Positions 1 to 12,000 of a stretch of DNA of 64,000 bases are shown piece after piece (within the stretch, counting starts at the first letter, position 1; every line of letters starts with the position of its first letter). The stretch is from Peribolospora baueri (taxonomy: Eukaryota; Basidiomycota; Peribolosporomycetes; Peribolosporales; Peribolosporaceae). Position numbers and translations under genes: made by a program. The notes beneath the pieces were generated by a model that saw only the letters and a program-made list of their open reading frames with translations, was not told where the DNA came from and searched no databases. Where the stretch lies: contig JAMDHS010000016.1 of the NCBI GenBank assembly GCA_029717555.1, forward strand, positions 238,174 to 302,173. Direction: 5' to 3'.

Positions 1-350
1 GAGAAGAGAAAAACGAGATGAGGGTCCTGACGAAGACAAGGACGCCCGACGGTGGCCGCTGGTCGGTTTCGACGACGCCTTTGGCTCCGTCCGCGTTCTG
101 GCTGGAGTACAGACTTCAAGCCCGGACGGGGACGAGCAAGCCGCGGGTACTCTTGCCGCAGCACCAGGATCCGCCTAAGTCCGAGGCTTCGGTCCCGTCG
201 GCCCGGTTAGTCCTTCTTCTTCCCGTCGTCGCCTCGCCCAGCTGTTTGTTTCCCAGCTCGCAACTCATCCTCAGCCGGCCGTCAAGGCGAGACGAGACGA
301 GAAAGCATCGCACCCTCCAACCTCCAACCTTCTCAGCCTCACGACCAAGC

Positions 351-686
351 ATGGCTCCTCCCGGCCTCTCGCTCAGAAACATCGCCTCGGTTCACTTCAC
401 CTTCTCCCCCCTTAGTCCCTCCTCCCGCTCCGCGCGACTCCTCCTCTCCCGCCTCGCAGCCTCGAACCCGACCGGCGGGTCCTCTCCCGAGGTTTCCGCC
501 TCCGTCCTCCCTTCTGCCCCTTCTCAGGGGGCAAAGGATGGCAGTGGAGCCAAGGACGTGATTGAAGTGACGTATACGGACAAGAAGAAGGTCACCATCG
601 ATCCGGCCGGCCTCAAGATCGGTGAGCTCATGGCCAGAGTCGACGCACACGCAAGGTCGCTTAGGCTCGCGGAGGAGGGACTGTGA
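351..686 (+). CDS. MRPL44: Mitochondrial large-subunit ribosomal protein mL53 (yeast MRPL44 family)
   Basis: Single-exon 111-residue protein. Seen: an N-terminal segment reading SVHFTFSPLSPSSRSARLLL, then a Pro/Ser linker, then VTYTDKKKVTIDPAGLKIGE and a C-terminal helix with DAHARSLRLAEEG. Known: mL53 proteins are small (about 90-120 residues) mitoribosomal large-subunit proteins with this order: an opening strand rich in F, P and S, a K-rich strand, and a closing helix rich in R, L and E. They act in the mitochondrial matrix. The frame stays open upstream without a stop to the window edge region, but the ATG at 351 starts the conserved part, so it is chosen. No intron is needed. The function call rests on motif order and length, not on a search. 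Confidence 0.8.
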   Translation: MAPPGLSLRNIASVHFTFSPLSPSSRSARLLLSRLAASNPTGGSSPEVSASVLPSAPSQGAKDGSGAKDVIEVTYTDKKKVTIDPAGLKIGELMARVDAHARSLRLAEEGL

Positions 687-2142
687 GCTATCGTGGGTGC
701 GCACTTGGGAGAGGGAGAGGATTGGGGGAGACATTGCATCGGGCTCGTCTCTCGGTGGTGGGGGGTCATGGTTGGCACCGCCGCCGAACGGCCGGACGAA
801 CGGGCGAACGAGAACATTTCTCGGCTCCTCTCTGCTGTTCATGGCCAGTTCTCCTTCCCGCGCTGTTGCCAACGATGCTGGCAAGCCATCGGACGTGCGT
901 CCAGACTGCAGCAGGGCTGGCGAGCGGCACACTTGGCTCGTCAACGACGCCGGAAGTCCTCTCGGCAGGCTGCGGCCTCTGTCGAATACCCTTCGGCTTC
1001 TCCGCGGGAAGCGCGCTTGGCTGGGATCGTTCGTCTTCGGGGCGACCCTCCACCAGACCATTGTGCCAAAGTCTGCCGCCTGCAGTGTCTGATCGAGCGA
1101 GATGGGCGTGCGTGGAGGATGAGGCGTTGGGATGCCATGCAGCGAGCCAGGGAATCAGACTTGCATATGTACGCAGTTGTACTTGTAGAGCATCTTTCAT
1201 CTAGATCGCATTAGACAATCAAGCTTCATTCCTCTTGACCTACGAGACTCTCGTCGTTGAGAACTTCTGTATGAGCTCTGCGGGCAAGCATAGCTCATCT
1301 ATTCTTTGCACGCGTACGGGCGCAGGAAGGGAAGGAGGGAAGGGAAGGGGAGCCTGACGCGGAAACTGCAACTGAGCAGTCTCACTGGATAAGGCACGCC
1401 CTCTGCTGATCGGCGTCCTTAGGATGTTGTCAAGGCCCGTACGGGTCCACTGCTGCCTCCTCGCCTCCTCACATCCAGGATTCGGGCCGTCCTACATCCC
1501 CTTAGCCAGCTGCCGAAGGTGGCGCTGGCCCCACTTCCTCTAGACGCTGGTGCTGAACAGATGTACCGACCCACCGACGTCCAAGTCCAAGGTCGCCTTG
1601 CACAGGATGGAGCTCTGTGTCACGTTTGCTTTGCTCATCTACATATTGTCCAGGTTGACCTAAGGAGAGGCTGAAATCATGCAGACCTCGCTTGGAAGGT
1701 TGTCTTCAGATGAAGGCCATGACATTTTTCATGAGCAAATTCCTTTCCCTTCCATGACCCACGTCTTGGACGAGGATGCAAAGGCGTGCTGCTGTCTAGG
1801 TCTTCGATCGGGGAGCCCCTTTCTCAGGCACGCTGATGCTGCACGCTCCCGCAACTGGAAGAGGCGAACTGTTTCCCTTAAGGCGTTTTGGCGTTTATGG
1901 CAACGACAGCGAGAATGCGCATGAGTAACGTACGGTACAGACGAATGGAAGAAAAGAAGCCAGACGACAACGGCAGGCGGCCAACATGGAGGAACTTCGA
2001 CCGTCTTCCTTCATGGAGTCACAACCCTCGCTCTCTCCCCCGCCGGGCTGACTAACCGCATGCCAACTTGGCACTTGGCCCCAGATGAGTTTTGAAGCCG
2101 AGGGAGAGAAAAAACAAACTGATAAAATCAAGGACTCGCGCG
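687..2142. other. Intergenic region between convergent mL53 and DSC2
   Basis: About 1.45 kb between the stops of two convergent genes. Only low-quality open frames are present, without recognisable motifs or convincing splice patterns. A purine-rich patch lies near 1320-1350. I see no RNA gene or repeat array. It probably holds two 3' UTRs. Confidence 0.5.
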
Positions 2143-4058
2143 TCAGGAGTTGGTGAGGGTGTGCAAGATGGTATCGACCGCTCTCGTGGGTTCGCCGTTC
2201 CTGCGCAGGCGAATAGGTCGCGAGGAGAAGGAAGCGAAGAGCCGTCGAGGTGGTTCGTCCCTTCGTCAATGAGAGCCAACGATACAAAGACACCGATGAC
2301 GCTAGCGGCGGGCGTCCAAACTCACGAATTCTGCAAAGCTTGCACGACCTGCTCCCTCGAGGCCATTGGGAAGATGGAGTGCAAGACGCGCACGTCTGTT
2401 TCCGACGGTCCCGTGGTCGCTTCGCCCGCGACTGCATGCCAACCCGGATGGGTAGGGGGATCGAGTTTGGTCCGTCAGGTTCGACGATCGACGTCGCTGA
2501 GAGCCTACTGGGCGATGAACAACGACGAAACTCAACTCACGCTGGGTGAAGTACTCCCTCAAAGCGGATCGCGGCGGTTGCGCTTCGTCCCCGTCCGCTT
2601 CTGCTGCACCCGCCCGTGCAGTCGACGCGAGAGGATTCGCGAGGGGAAGAATAGAGCGCCCAGCCGTCGCTTCACCATCTGCCGCACCCGCTCCGAGGCC
2701 GGTAGCGATTGGTCGAAGCCCAGTGAGCGAGCCCCATGTCGTACGTCCGTGCCTCCTCGATAATCGGCCAGTTGCCGGTGCCAACGCGCCTAAGCTTCTC
2801 CCCAGGCCCGCCCTGCTACCGGTACTCAAGCCGCTGTCTCCCTCCGGTCTCCTCGCACTTCCAGGCCCGCCGGCTCGTTCGGCCCTCTCGCTTCCGTCCC
2901 TCCTCTGATCCATGCTAACCCTCACGCTTCTGGGCGGCATGCGCGTACTCCCAATCAGAGGCCGGAGCACATCAGCAAGGAAGGTATATAACCGGGGAGG
3001 GATGCGGTACGCTTTGAGGGGCGTAGAGAGCCCGAGAAGATCGGAACGGTAAAGGGAGGAAATGAGAAGGCCTAGAGAGCTGGCTAGTAATGACGCTGGG
3101 AATTGGGATGTCGCGAGCTTGAAGATGGCCCAATGGCAAGAACTTTAGGGCCAGTTCCCACTGTCCTAAACCCTTTTCCAGTGATATGAAAAAGTCTACT
3201 CACCAATCCAGCCAGCACGTACACCGTGGCCTTGTTTCCGAGCTCCCACCCTCCCACCTTGATGGTCCACACGTTCGGCACCATCCTATACCATTGATAC
3301 AGAATGGCAAAGAGGACACCAAATGGACCGGCAGGGACATAACCTTGCGCCGTGATGGAGTAGAGCGAGCGGGCGATGAAGCGGGGAATGGGGAAGAGGA
3401 AGACGGGGAGCAGAAGCAGAGAGAGGAAGGTGGTAAGGGAGAGAAGAAGAGTTGTTAAAAGAATAAAGGACTATAGGAGAGTAAAGAGGGCGGATAAGTC
3501 ACAAAAGGAGAGTCGTCCTATAAGTCACACAATTCCAAGCAAAGGCTATCCTCGACGGAGCGTAGCGAAAATAGACTCACAGCAAACTTCCGGGTGCCAA
3601 ATGTGCGCTCGACGGACACCGAGACGGTGTAGAACAGCAGCGTAAAGACAAAGACCTCTCTAGAGTTGGTAAAGGCAAGGTGGAAAGTGAACAGTCGCCA
3701 GTACTGGTGAAAGCATGAGAGGAAAAGAGGGAAGGTGAGCTTGGCTAGTGGGTCGTCTCATCTAGGGGCGGTGGCCGTGCGGTGGCCATGTGCACCAGAC
3801 TTACCTGATGATGCACGGATATATGAGGATAAAGCTGAAGGTGACACCACGGTTTGAGCTCGAGCAATGCCGCCACAAGCGAGCATATGTTGGTCGTAAG
3901 CAAGAGGCCTGTCCGTGATTCCGCGATTCAGACACGACAAATCGAGACGTGACATCAACAAAACCGGCTCCAAATGTCAGCGAGCAACGGTCGGGCGTGA
4001 ATGGGCTCTCAGATAGCTCACCCTTAGACAAGGGCGCATTGACGAAGCCGGAGACCAT
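2143..4058 (-). CDS. dsc2: DSC E3 ligase complex subunit 2-like rhomboid pseudoprotease with UBA domain
   Basis: Seven exons, read 4058-4022, 3908-3805, 3703-3581, 3470-3204, 3117-2541, 2431-2326 and 2200-2143, give 423 residues in one frame. Seen: the start MVSGFVNAPLSKG, then LELKPWCHLQLYPHIS, YWRLFTFHLAFTNSREV and ERTFGTRK, further hydrophobic helices, RPLIGSTRMPP, and a terminal domain with VLHSIFPMASREQVVQALQ and RAVDTILHTL. Known: this is the order in fungal Dsc2 and animal UBAC2: a six-helix rhomboid-like core without a catalytic Ser-His pair, then a C-terminal UBA domain of about 40 residues. Dsc2 belongs to the Golgi Dsc ubiquitin ligase, which acts in SREBP cleavage or membrane-protein quality control. 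The fifth exon needs an AAG acceptor. It is divergent from SPT2 with 289 nt between the two starts. Confidence 0.88.
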
Positions 4059-4347
4059 CGCGCACACGAGTTAGCTTTGCTCTGCACTCTCGGACATGAT
4101 TGATGTCCCGTGTTGGTGGTGATCGGGCGGTCGAGCGCATGTGGGTGTTGACTGTATGTGCCGCAGCACCGTCACGGATGGTTTGCTCGATCACTTCGAC
4201 CTCTATCGCCCTCCCTTTTCTCCAGCCTCGCCTTGCCTCGCTCCGCTCGCCGCCTCCCTCACGTTGTCCTTTGTACTATTATCTACTTAGAGTCTCTTCC
4301 CCTTTTTCTTTCTTCTCCTCCTATTTTTTATCTTTCGACCAACAACC
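4059..4347. promoter_or_regulatory. Shared divergent promoter region of DSC2-like gene and SPT2
   Basis: A 289-nt interval separates two divergent start codons. The SPT2-proximal half is strongly pyrimidine-rich (about 4200-4340), as is common upstream of fungal start sites. Its promoter role is inferred from position only. Confidence 0.45.
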
Positions 4348-6080
4348 ATGTCGAGCGTGAGTCGCCATGCCGTTTCTAACGTCTCAGCCAACCATCGCTC
4401 TTACCCTGCATCTCACTTGGCCTTATATGCATTCTATCTACCAATGGACACAGTTTGCAGAGCTTATGAAAGCGGCCAAGGAGCACACGGCCTCTTCCGC
4501 CGCTGCTCTTGCCGAGGAACGAGCGGCTCGGGCGAAGGAGGAGAAGCGCAAGCGGGTTTTCCAGGAGAAGCGCGAGAGGGAGGAGCGCGAGCGGCAGAAG
4601 CTCATCTTGCAACGACGACTGGAGAATGAGAGACGGGCGGAGGAGGAGAGGAAGAGGAGAGAGGAGGAGAGGAAGAGAAGGGAGAAGGAGGTGATGGACA
4701 GGGAGGAGGGCAAGTTGGATAAGAGTCAGGGGGCGTTAGTCATTGGAAAGAACGGGGAAGTGAGGAACGCTTACGTGCTCAAGAAGGCAAGAGAGCAACA
4801 GCAAAAGGAGAAGGGTCGCTTGAGCGGCGCGAATGCCAGCCCGAGCGTCTCGCCGGCTCGTAAGCGTACGACTGGTGGGGCAGGCCCTTCCAAGGCGAAG
4901 GTGCGCCTTGATTCCTTCTTAGAACGACCGAACGTCAAATACGACGAAACAGCTCTCTCACACAGACATACCATCTCTGATATCCCCAAACGTTTTTCGG
5001 TCGTTCCGTCCACAGACCACTTCTTCCTCGCGTAGCAGTTCGAGCGTCCCGCTCACCCGCGAGGAGAAGCGCGAGAGGCAGAAGGCTGCCATGTTCGGCG
5101 TCTCATACTCAAAGCTTGTCAAGGGTACGTTTCGTGGGAGCGGGAATTTTTTTTTTTTGTTGGTACAGGATGGATAGATACACTGGCATTGCCCCTTCCG
5201 TCCACTTGTTTCCATTTCTTCTTTGTCTCCATCACAGGCGGGGACGCGAGCGGCCGCCTCACGTCCTCCCCCTCGGCGTCATTGAGACAGAAGGGCAAAG
5301 AACGCGATCTCTCCGCTTCCGCTGCCACAGCCGCTGGCAATAAGCGGCTAGCGGCAGCGTCTTCAGCCTTGCCGTCCTCGGTTTCGTCGTCGTCGGAGGC
5401 GATCAAACGCGCCGGAGTGGACAGAGTTGGTACCACCCGTCCCACGACGGCCCTGCGGGAGGAAATGATGAGGAAGAAAAAGGAACAAGCTCGGGCTCAG
5501 CCTCGGGGGAAGGGAGACGAGGAAGAGGAAGGCGAGGAAGGGTACTACTATTCGGAGGAGGACTTGGACGAGTACGAGACAGAGGAGAGCGAGGACGAGG
5601 GAGAAGAGGAGAGCGTGAGGGAGCAGATTTGGGCGATATTGGGACGGGGGAAGAAGAGAGAAGAGTGAGTTTACAACTCGCGGCGTGGCTCACATTGGTT
5701 CCACGGGGACGCATGTATTGAACGTGGAGGACGGCCGGGCTGACTTGATTGGACGGGGACCATGCTCTGGGCCATTTCCTTTTCTTTGCGCTTCGCTTCA
5801 GGTATATTGCCCGGGACGTCGGCAGTGACGACGACATGGAAGCCGGTATCGACGAGGTGTACCGTGAGGAGATGCGCAGGTGGGTGATACGTGTATATGC
5901 GGACTGACATCATGGGCGCTGCCTCGGTTTTTTTGATCCGAACTGACCTTTCCGCTCGTCTTCCTTCCTTTGCGTAGCGCCCGTCTGGCGAGGGAGGAAG
6001 ACCTGCGCGAGGAGGAAGAGCTGAAGAGGCACGAGAGAGAGAAGGCGCGGCGCAAGATGAGGCTGGGAAGAGGATCGTGA
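4348..6080 (+). CDS. SPT2: SPT2 chromatin protein (histone H3-H4 chaperone)
   Basis: Six exons (4348-4356, 4454-4900, 5016-5124, 5238-5664, 5802-5879, 5978-6080) give 390 residues. The first exon codes only MSS. Seen: MSSFAELMKAA, then a long charged coiled coil (about residues 20-100, repeated E, R and K), a Ser/Lys-rich middle, an acidic stretch around EEDLDEYETEESEDEGEEE, and a C-terminal block YIARDVGSDDDMEAG followed by EEMRSARLAREED and basic residues. Known: the C-terminal SPT2 domain has this SDDDMEA ... EE.RS.RLA pattern and binds H3-H4 during transcription elongation in the nucleus. The overall length and the split between basic coiled coil and acidic tail match the family. It is divergent from the DSC2-like gene and convergent with the LysM gene. 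Confidence 0.9.
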
Positions 6081-6817
6081 CCGGGCCCGGGCTGCTCAGC
6101 GGGTTTGAGTCCGTCGGGCGGCGGTCGTGCTCGTGCTCGTCTGCGTAAGGCGTATAACCGGTCGCTGGCCTCTGGTTCGTTTCGCTCGTCAAGTCCTTAA
6201 TGGATGTCGGTGTGGACCGTGTCTGCTTTATCCCTCATCCATCCATCCGTCCATTCATCCATTCATCCATGCATCCATGCATCCATGCATCCATTCATCC
6301 ATTCATCCATCCAGCATGTCTCTGTTCCTGGACCGGCGCACTTGTACATCAGCCACGCTTTCACCGACCGACTTATCATCTGACCGATAGAAGGAGGAAT
6401 GGGACGTCTAGTTGCCTTCGGGGTGTCGGTCGTACTGCGACCGGGGACTGACTGTCCGCGAGCGAGCCTGTCCGACGTCCGTTGGTCGTCGGTCGTCCGT
6501 GAGCCAGACCGGGCCGGACGGGATGCGATGTGCGATCGGGATGATGGCGCGGTCGGTCAAAGTCGAAAGATGAAATACGAAATGCGAGTACGAAGACGGG
6601 TACAGATAGAGATACAGATACGGAAGCGAGGAAGGGCGGAAGGAATGGAGTATGGGTCTGTCTGGGTGAAGACCGTCGAGAGCTCGAACCGGCCGGACGG
6701 TGGGAGGCGCTCCCGTGCAGTGAAATCGCTGCTCGTCGTGGTCATATAAGAAGATCTGGGACATCCGATGGTCGTCGTCGTCGTCGACGTCGACGCGGGC
6801 GAGCCTTCAAGAAAAAA
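6081..6817. other. Intergenic region between convergent SPT2 and LysM gene
   Basis: About 740 nt between two convergent stops, containing the ATCC microsatellite listed separately. The remaining open frames are low-complexity and lack family motifs. It probably holds two 3' UTRs. Confidence 0.5.
6236..6312. repeat. Tetranucleotide microsatellite (ATCC/ATTC/ATGC variants)
   Basis: About 19 tandem 4-nt units of the form ATCC, with single-base variants ATTC, ATGC and GTCC, in the presumed 3' UTR between SPT2 and the LysM gene. The variant pattern (ATTC, then ATGC in the middle, then ATTC again) is nearly symmetrical. Confidence 0.9.
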
Positions 6818-8277
6818 TCAAGGATTCTTCCCGCCCTTGCCTTCCACCTCTGCCCACCCGCACCTGCCCACGCTCGTCTCCCCCTCTGCCCCCCCGTCCA
6901 CGCCCACGCTCGTCGCGCGGCCGGCGCCACCGACGGAGGTGAGGCCGTCCCACCATTTCGCAGCGACGCTCAGCGTACCCCGCCCCCGTCCGACCGTCTT
7001 TCCCTTGCCCTTGCCCTTGGCTTTGCTCGACCTGCGCTCGAAATCAGGCACCCTTCCTTCGGCCCTCTCTCTCCTCTCCCATACCGTGTCCGCCTCCCAC
7101 CTCCTCGCCGCCTCCGCCAGTATGACTTCGAACTTTGCCCTCCTTGCCGCGTCCGCGTCCGAGGTACACGCTGCCTGGCCGCCGAAGTCGTCGAGCACGC
7201 CGCCGCCGTCAAACAGCACGCGCTCCACCTCCACCTCCACCTCCGCAAGACCCACATAGGCCCACGCGACACGCTCATCGGTCTCCTTGGTGAGACGGCG
7301 GAACTGGCGGAGGGTGCGCATGCGCGCCTCGTGTGTCTTTTCGGGTTCTGTGAGAAGGGGAGGTGGGGGCGGGGAGGGCGGGGGCGGGGGCGCCGGGATG
7401 TGGGAAGGCGAAGGGGAGGTGAGGGAGGAGGGGAGGAGGAGGAGGGAGCGCGTGTGGACGAGTTGGGGCGTTGTGGAGAGTGTCGAAGGCGGGAGGTCGT
7501 TGAGTCGGCAAAGAAGGTGGCGCTGCAGGTTGAGGGAGGATGGATGGGGAGAGGAGAGGAGTCAGTCGGGTTGGAGGCCAGACGTTCCTCACGAGTCCTT
7601 TCGAGCCGAGTTGAGGACTGCGCTGAGCGACTACTCACGTCGACGCCGTATCTGAGTGCGATCCCGACCAGCGTATCCTCCGGCCGGACATAGTGCCTCG
7701 GCCGATCCGCCATTCCTGCTTCTCCTTGTGTCCCTCCCGCGGGCACTGAGGAGGGCCCGGGGGCGGGCTTTTCGTCATCCAAGGGAAGGACGACGGGAGG
7801 GCGACACGTCTTGGAGCCATCGGACAGTCCGTCGACCGCCGCGTCACTGGCTGGGGATGTAGATATGCGAGGAGGACTCTGCGTGGCACGCTCCGGAGGC
7901 GGACGAGGTGCGCTGGCCGGGCGGTGGTGATCGTCGTCGTCGTCGTCGTTGTTTTCGATGACGAATGCGCTGTCCACGAGCCCATCCGCTTCCTCATACG
8001 GCGGAGGCGGGACGTCCGGCACGCACGCCTGGGCCGCCGCGGCAGTGCCAGCGTCGTTGCTCTTGGGAAAGACGCCGGCGGTGCCTGCGCAGAGGGGACA
8101 GAAGGTGGCCAGGCGTGGATTGCGCTTGAGGCAGGGATCGCAGATCGGCCGGTGGCAGCACGGCGTGATGTAGTGTGGCAGCGGCCCGGCGCGGTGGTGG
8201 TGGTGATCTGGAGGCGCGCTGGGCGGTCTGGGGTCGGGGACGGTGGAGGAACATGCGACGCAGAGGGAGGGGGGCAT
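6818..8277 (-). CDS. Intracellular LysM-domain protein with Cys-rich (zinc-ribbon/RING-like) N-terminus
   Basis: Two exons (8277-7639 and 7522-6818) give 447 residues. Seen: an N-terminal Cys cluster CVACSS ... ITPCCHRPICDPCL ... TFCPLC (residues 5-62); a Pro/Asp-rich linker; a LysM-like segment RHYVRPEDTLVGIALRYGVD that continues across the intron as RHLLCRLNDLPPSTL (about residues 195-240); a proline-rich spacer; and a charged helical C-terminus ending in Gly-rich sequence. There is no signal peptide, so this is unlikely to be a secreted chitin-binding effector. Known: fungi have a family of non-secreted LysM proteins with a zinc-binding head, whose role is unclear. An ATG 63 nt upstream (8340) is also in frame; 8277 was chosen because the Cys cluster follows at once. 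Confidence 0.78.
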
Positions 8278-9050
8278 GGTGATGGTGGGGTGTGTGAGAC
8301 GTCGTTGTTGTCGGGCGATCGCGGCCGGGTTCGAGGTCAAGGTCGTACAAAGTCATCTCTATCTGTCTATCCGTATATTCTAATCTATCGTCTGTCATCG
8401 GCCGTATTGTACTACCCTCGCACAGAGCTGTCTGTATGCGGTCATGCGGGCCGCCCGTCGCCGTGCCTGGCGGCGTCAAGCGGGCGGCCAAGCGGGCGGC
8501 AATGAGGGGCGATGACCCCCGCAGGCGTCAAATGAGCGTCGGCAGCGAAGAGAAGAAACATTTATTATTTCCAACCAACGGGCCCGGCTCTCCACAACCA
8601 TTCACCCGCCCTTCCTCCACCCCCACAGCCACGGCCACGACGACGACGACGACGCCTCAACCGTCGGATCCTCTTCCCCTCTTACCCCGGATTTCCTCCT
8701 TCCATCCACTACTCCAATCGTTCCCGCAACAACACCATTTCTCCATCTCCCCCGCGCCCACCCACGCCCTAGTCCAATCCGAGCCGCCTTTCTTCCCCCG
8801 CCAAATCCCTCCCTCCCCTTCCTCCGCGCTGTCCGGTCCGCATCCGCCGCTGTGCTGAGCGCAGCGACAGCGACGGATGGACGGACGACTGAAACGACCC
8901 ACCGATTGACCGTCTCCTCTGCCCGCTCAGACAGACAGACAGACACACGCTCGCTCCAATCAAAGCCCATCTCCGGTTGCGCGACCGCCAGCCCGTCTTT
9001 TCTCCTTGCTTCATCTTCGATCGAATTCGCGCCACACCGGGCCAAACAGG
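8278..9050. promoter_or_regulatory. Divergent intergenic region, LysM gene and Zn2Cys6 regulator
   Basis: About 770 nt between divergent starts. It contains pyrimidine-rich tracts and a short run of CGA/ACG triplets near 8635-8655. No motif can be assigned with confidence; a promoter role is inferred from position. Confidence 0.4.
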
Positions 9051-12000
9051 ATGGCCTACCCAGCGCCCCACCCCGACCGCACTTGCACCACCGCCTCCTC
9101 TTCCTCGCCCTCCTCCCTCCGCACTCCTTCCTCTGCCCCCGCCTCCCATCCCCTCGCTTCTTCCTCCCCTTCCTCCTCCCTCCCCGCACACATCCCCAAC
9201 GCCCCATCACAACCCACGACACACCATCCTCACCTCGCCCCCCCTTCTGCTTGGGCAGCCGGCGCAGGTCTCGGCGGCGCCGGCAGCTCCGACGGGCCTT
9301 TTGTCCGTCCTTCCGCCGCACATCCGCATGGGCCCCGGTCCGGTGAGCGTCGGAGGATGATGAGCGTGGATGACGAGGTAGATACCGATGGCGAGGAGGC
9401 AAGGGAGGATGCCAAAGAAGAACCGTCGTCGGCCGACGACCGGCTCGTTCCGTCTCGCTCAGCGTCGTCCTCCTCCACCACGGCCCGTCGTCCGACTGAC
9501 GCCGTCTCCTCCGCCCACGTCTCCTTCAAAGGAAGGAAACCGACGACGTCCAGCGCGCGCAAGGGCGATAAACGGAAGGAAAGGGAGGAGCAGGAAGAGG
9601 ATGAGAAGGAGAAAGAGAAAAGGGAGGAGCAGGAAGAGGATGAGAAGGAGAAAGAGAAAAAGGAGAAAGAGATCAAGAGGAGGAGTTCCAAGGCTTGCGA
9701 TGTTAGTCCCTTTCCTCGTCCCGTTTTCCACTCCCCGGCGGCCTCGTCTGTTCCCTCATCTCTTCTCTTCTCTTCCTCCCGTCCCGTCCCGCTTCGTCTT
9801 TGTCCCGCACCACCAGGGCTGTCGCCGCGCGAAATGCAAGTGCGAGCTGCCCCCTGGCGCTCCCGCCACCGCGCCTTGTACCAACTGCGAGGCCATGGGC
9901 GTACAGTGTACCTTTTTGGAGGCCAGTCGTAAAAGGTGAGCTTACCCGCACTGTCGAGCCGAATCGTGAGAGGAGTATATCTGGAAAAGAACGAGCGCCG
10001 ACACTGACTGTCTGCTGTCTTTCCCCTTCTTTCCTCGCTCTCGCCTTTTTCAGGGGCCCGCCGAAAGGTGAGTGCATTCATGTGTCGAGCGCAAAACGGT
10101 CCCACGCGTATCTGACCTCCGGTCTCCTTCTCTTCACCCAGGCTATATCGAAGCCATCGAATCCCGCCTGCACCGCATGGAAGGCCTCATCGCCGTCCTA
10201 TCCGCCTCTTCCGACCCTCGAGCGAGAGGCCTGCTCACGGACCTTGTCGGTAAGCAGAAGCTCGACGAGGTGCTTCGCGGTCTCGGTCCTTCTGCCCAAG
10301 CCATCGTCGCCGACGCAGGGCCCGCCGATGAAGGGGACGAGCCGACTCGGGTTCAGAAGCGACGCGTGGCAGAGCGAGGAGGAGGCGGAAAGTGGAAAAA
10401 CAGCTGGTGGTCTCTACCCCTCAACGAAGAGGAGCGGGGGGCTGACGAGGCTAGAAGGGAGATCAGCCCTGGTCACTCCAAGGCCTCCGCATCCGCCTCC
10501 GCCGAGTCCTCATCGTCCTCGCAGAAGAAGCGCCGCGATAGCTTTCTCGACCCCAACGGCGATCCCCTCCTGCCCAATCTCCAACGCGTTCTCCACCAGC
10601 GCACCGGCCACGGGAGAGAGCGTGGAGAGCCGCGGGAAATCACGTCGTCACCGACGGCGACGACCAACAACGCCACGATCATCGCCGCAACTCATCAGGC
10701 TGCTCCCGGCTTCTCGCCCTGGCCGGCGCCCGGCTTTGCCCATTCCCCCCATCCGCAGGGGCGGCCTTTGGATGTCGCAAGTCAAACCACGCGGGCTTTG
10801 GATATCGGAAGTCAAACCACCGCCGCCGTCGCCGTCGCCGTCGAGCACCAACACGGCTTCGCCTTCTCGCCCTCTCCTCCCGCCGGCACCGCCAACGCCT
10901 GGACCCCTGGCCCACCCGCTCACCAGTTCTCGGGGTGGGTCCGCTCGCCGCCGGTCAGCAGTCGTCCGCCGTCCTCCTCTCAGCCCGTGCAGCCTCCGCC
11001 CGGACATCACATGTTTCCATCGTTCAGCCACTTTGCTCAACGTCGCCATCGGGACAATTCCAATGGTGCTGCCAGTCTCCATTTGCACAACGCCGACGGC
11101 GTCGGCGCGCCTTCCTTCGGCATGCCGGGAGTAGAACAAGCCCCCTTCCATCACCACCCCGATCGTCTCCAGCTGCACCCGCCGCCTCCGCAGGCCGCAC
11201 CGGCGGCCTATAGCCCCACACAGACGTTTGAGTCCTTTGGCTCTCTCGGCGCCGCCAATTCGCCGGTTCGTCCGCCACCGCCGGACGGCCCTTCGCCGCC
11301 TCAACGCCGTCGACTCGACGGTCCCGGTCCTTCGACGCGGGCCATGTGGGACCTTTCCCCGCGCCCCGCCGCCACCGCCACCGCCACCGCCACCGCCTTT
11401 GATACCTTCTCCCCTCCCAGCGTCGACATTCTTCCCGCCTCCGGGTCTTCCCCCGCCGCTGCATCTAGCGCAGGCACCTCTCGCAGCGTCGGACCTCGTC
11501 CCGCTGCAGCGGCGGCAGCGGCCGCCAACGGTCATCCGCCGGCGGAAGAAAAGATCAGCGTGGAGGGAAGTTTCGGCAGCGCGCTCGCCGAGAACAGAGG
11601 CGAGCTTCCTGCCGCCAACAAGGGAAACACACCCACTGGCGCCTCTGCCCCGTCCATCAACGTACACCACAGCCCTGGCACTGCGATCGGGGCCGAGGAA
11701 GCGGATGCGGCGACGGCTATGTGGGCTTTGACGCACGTGAGCGCTTTCGTTTCTTTTCTTTTTTTTTTTCTTTTTTTTTTTAAATCTCTTTGGAGCGTCA
11801 TGCTCTGTTCTCTTCTGTCTTTCTGTCGTCTTCGGCTCCGAGTTCGTGGGATGCAACATTGCGCTGATGTGGGATGCCTTCTTCTTACCGGATTCGCTTC
11901 CATTCCTCTTTTTTTCTTTCTCTCCTTTTTTACCCCGGACAGCTCGCCGACGGCCTTGGACAGCTCTCGCTAGACGAGCACGGAGAGGTGCGCTACCATG

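Noticed and set aside
11228-11731. Pro/Arg-rich alternative frames across the Zn2Cys6 regulator
   Set aside because: The regulator frame alone joins the zinc cluster, coiled coil and fungal_trans blocks through fourteen exons; the others are shadows.
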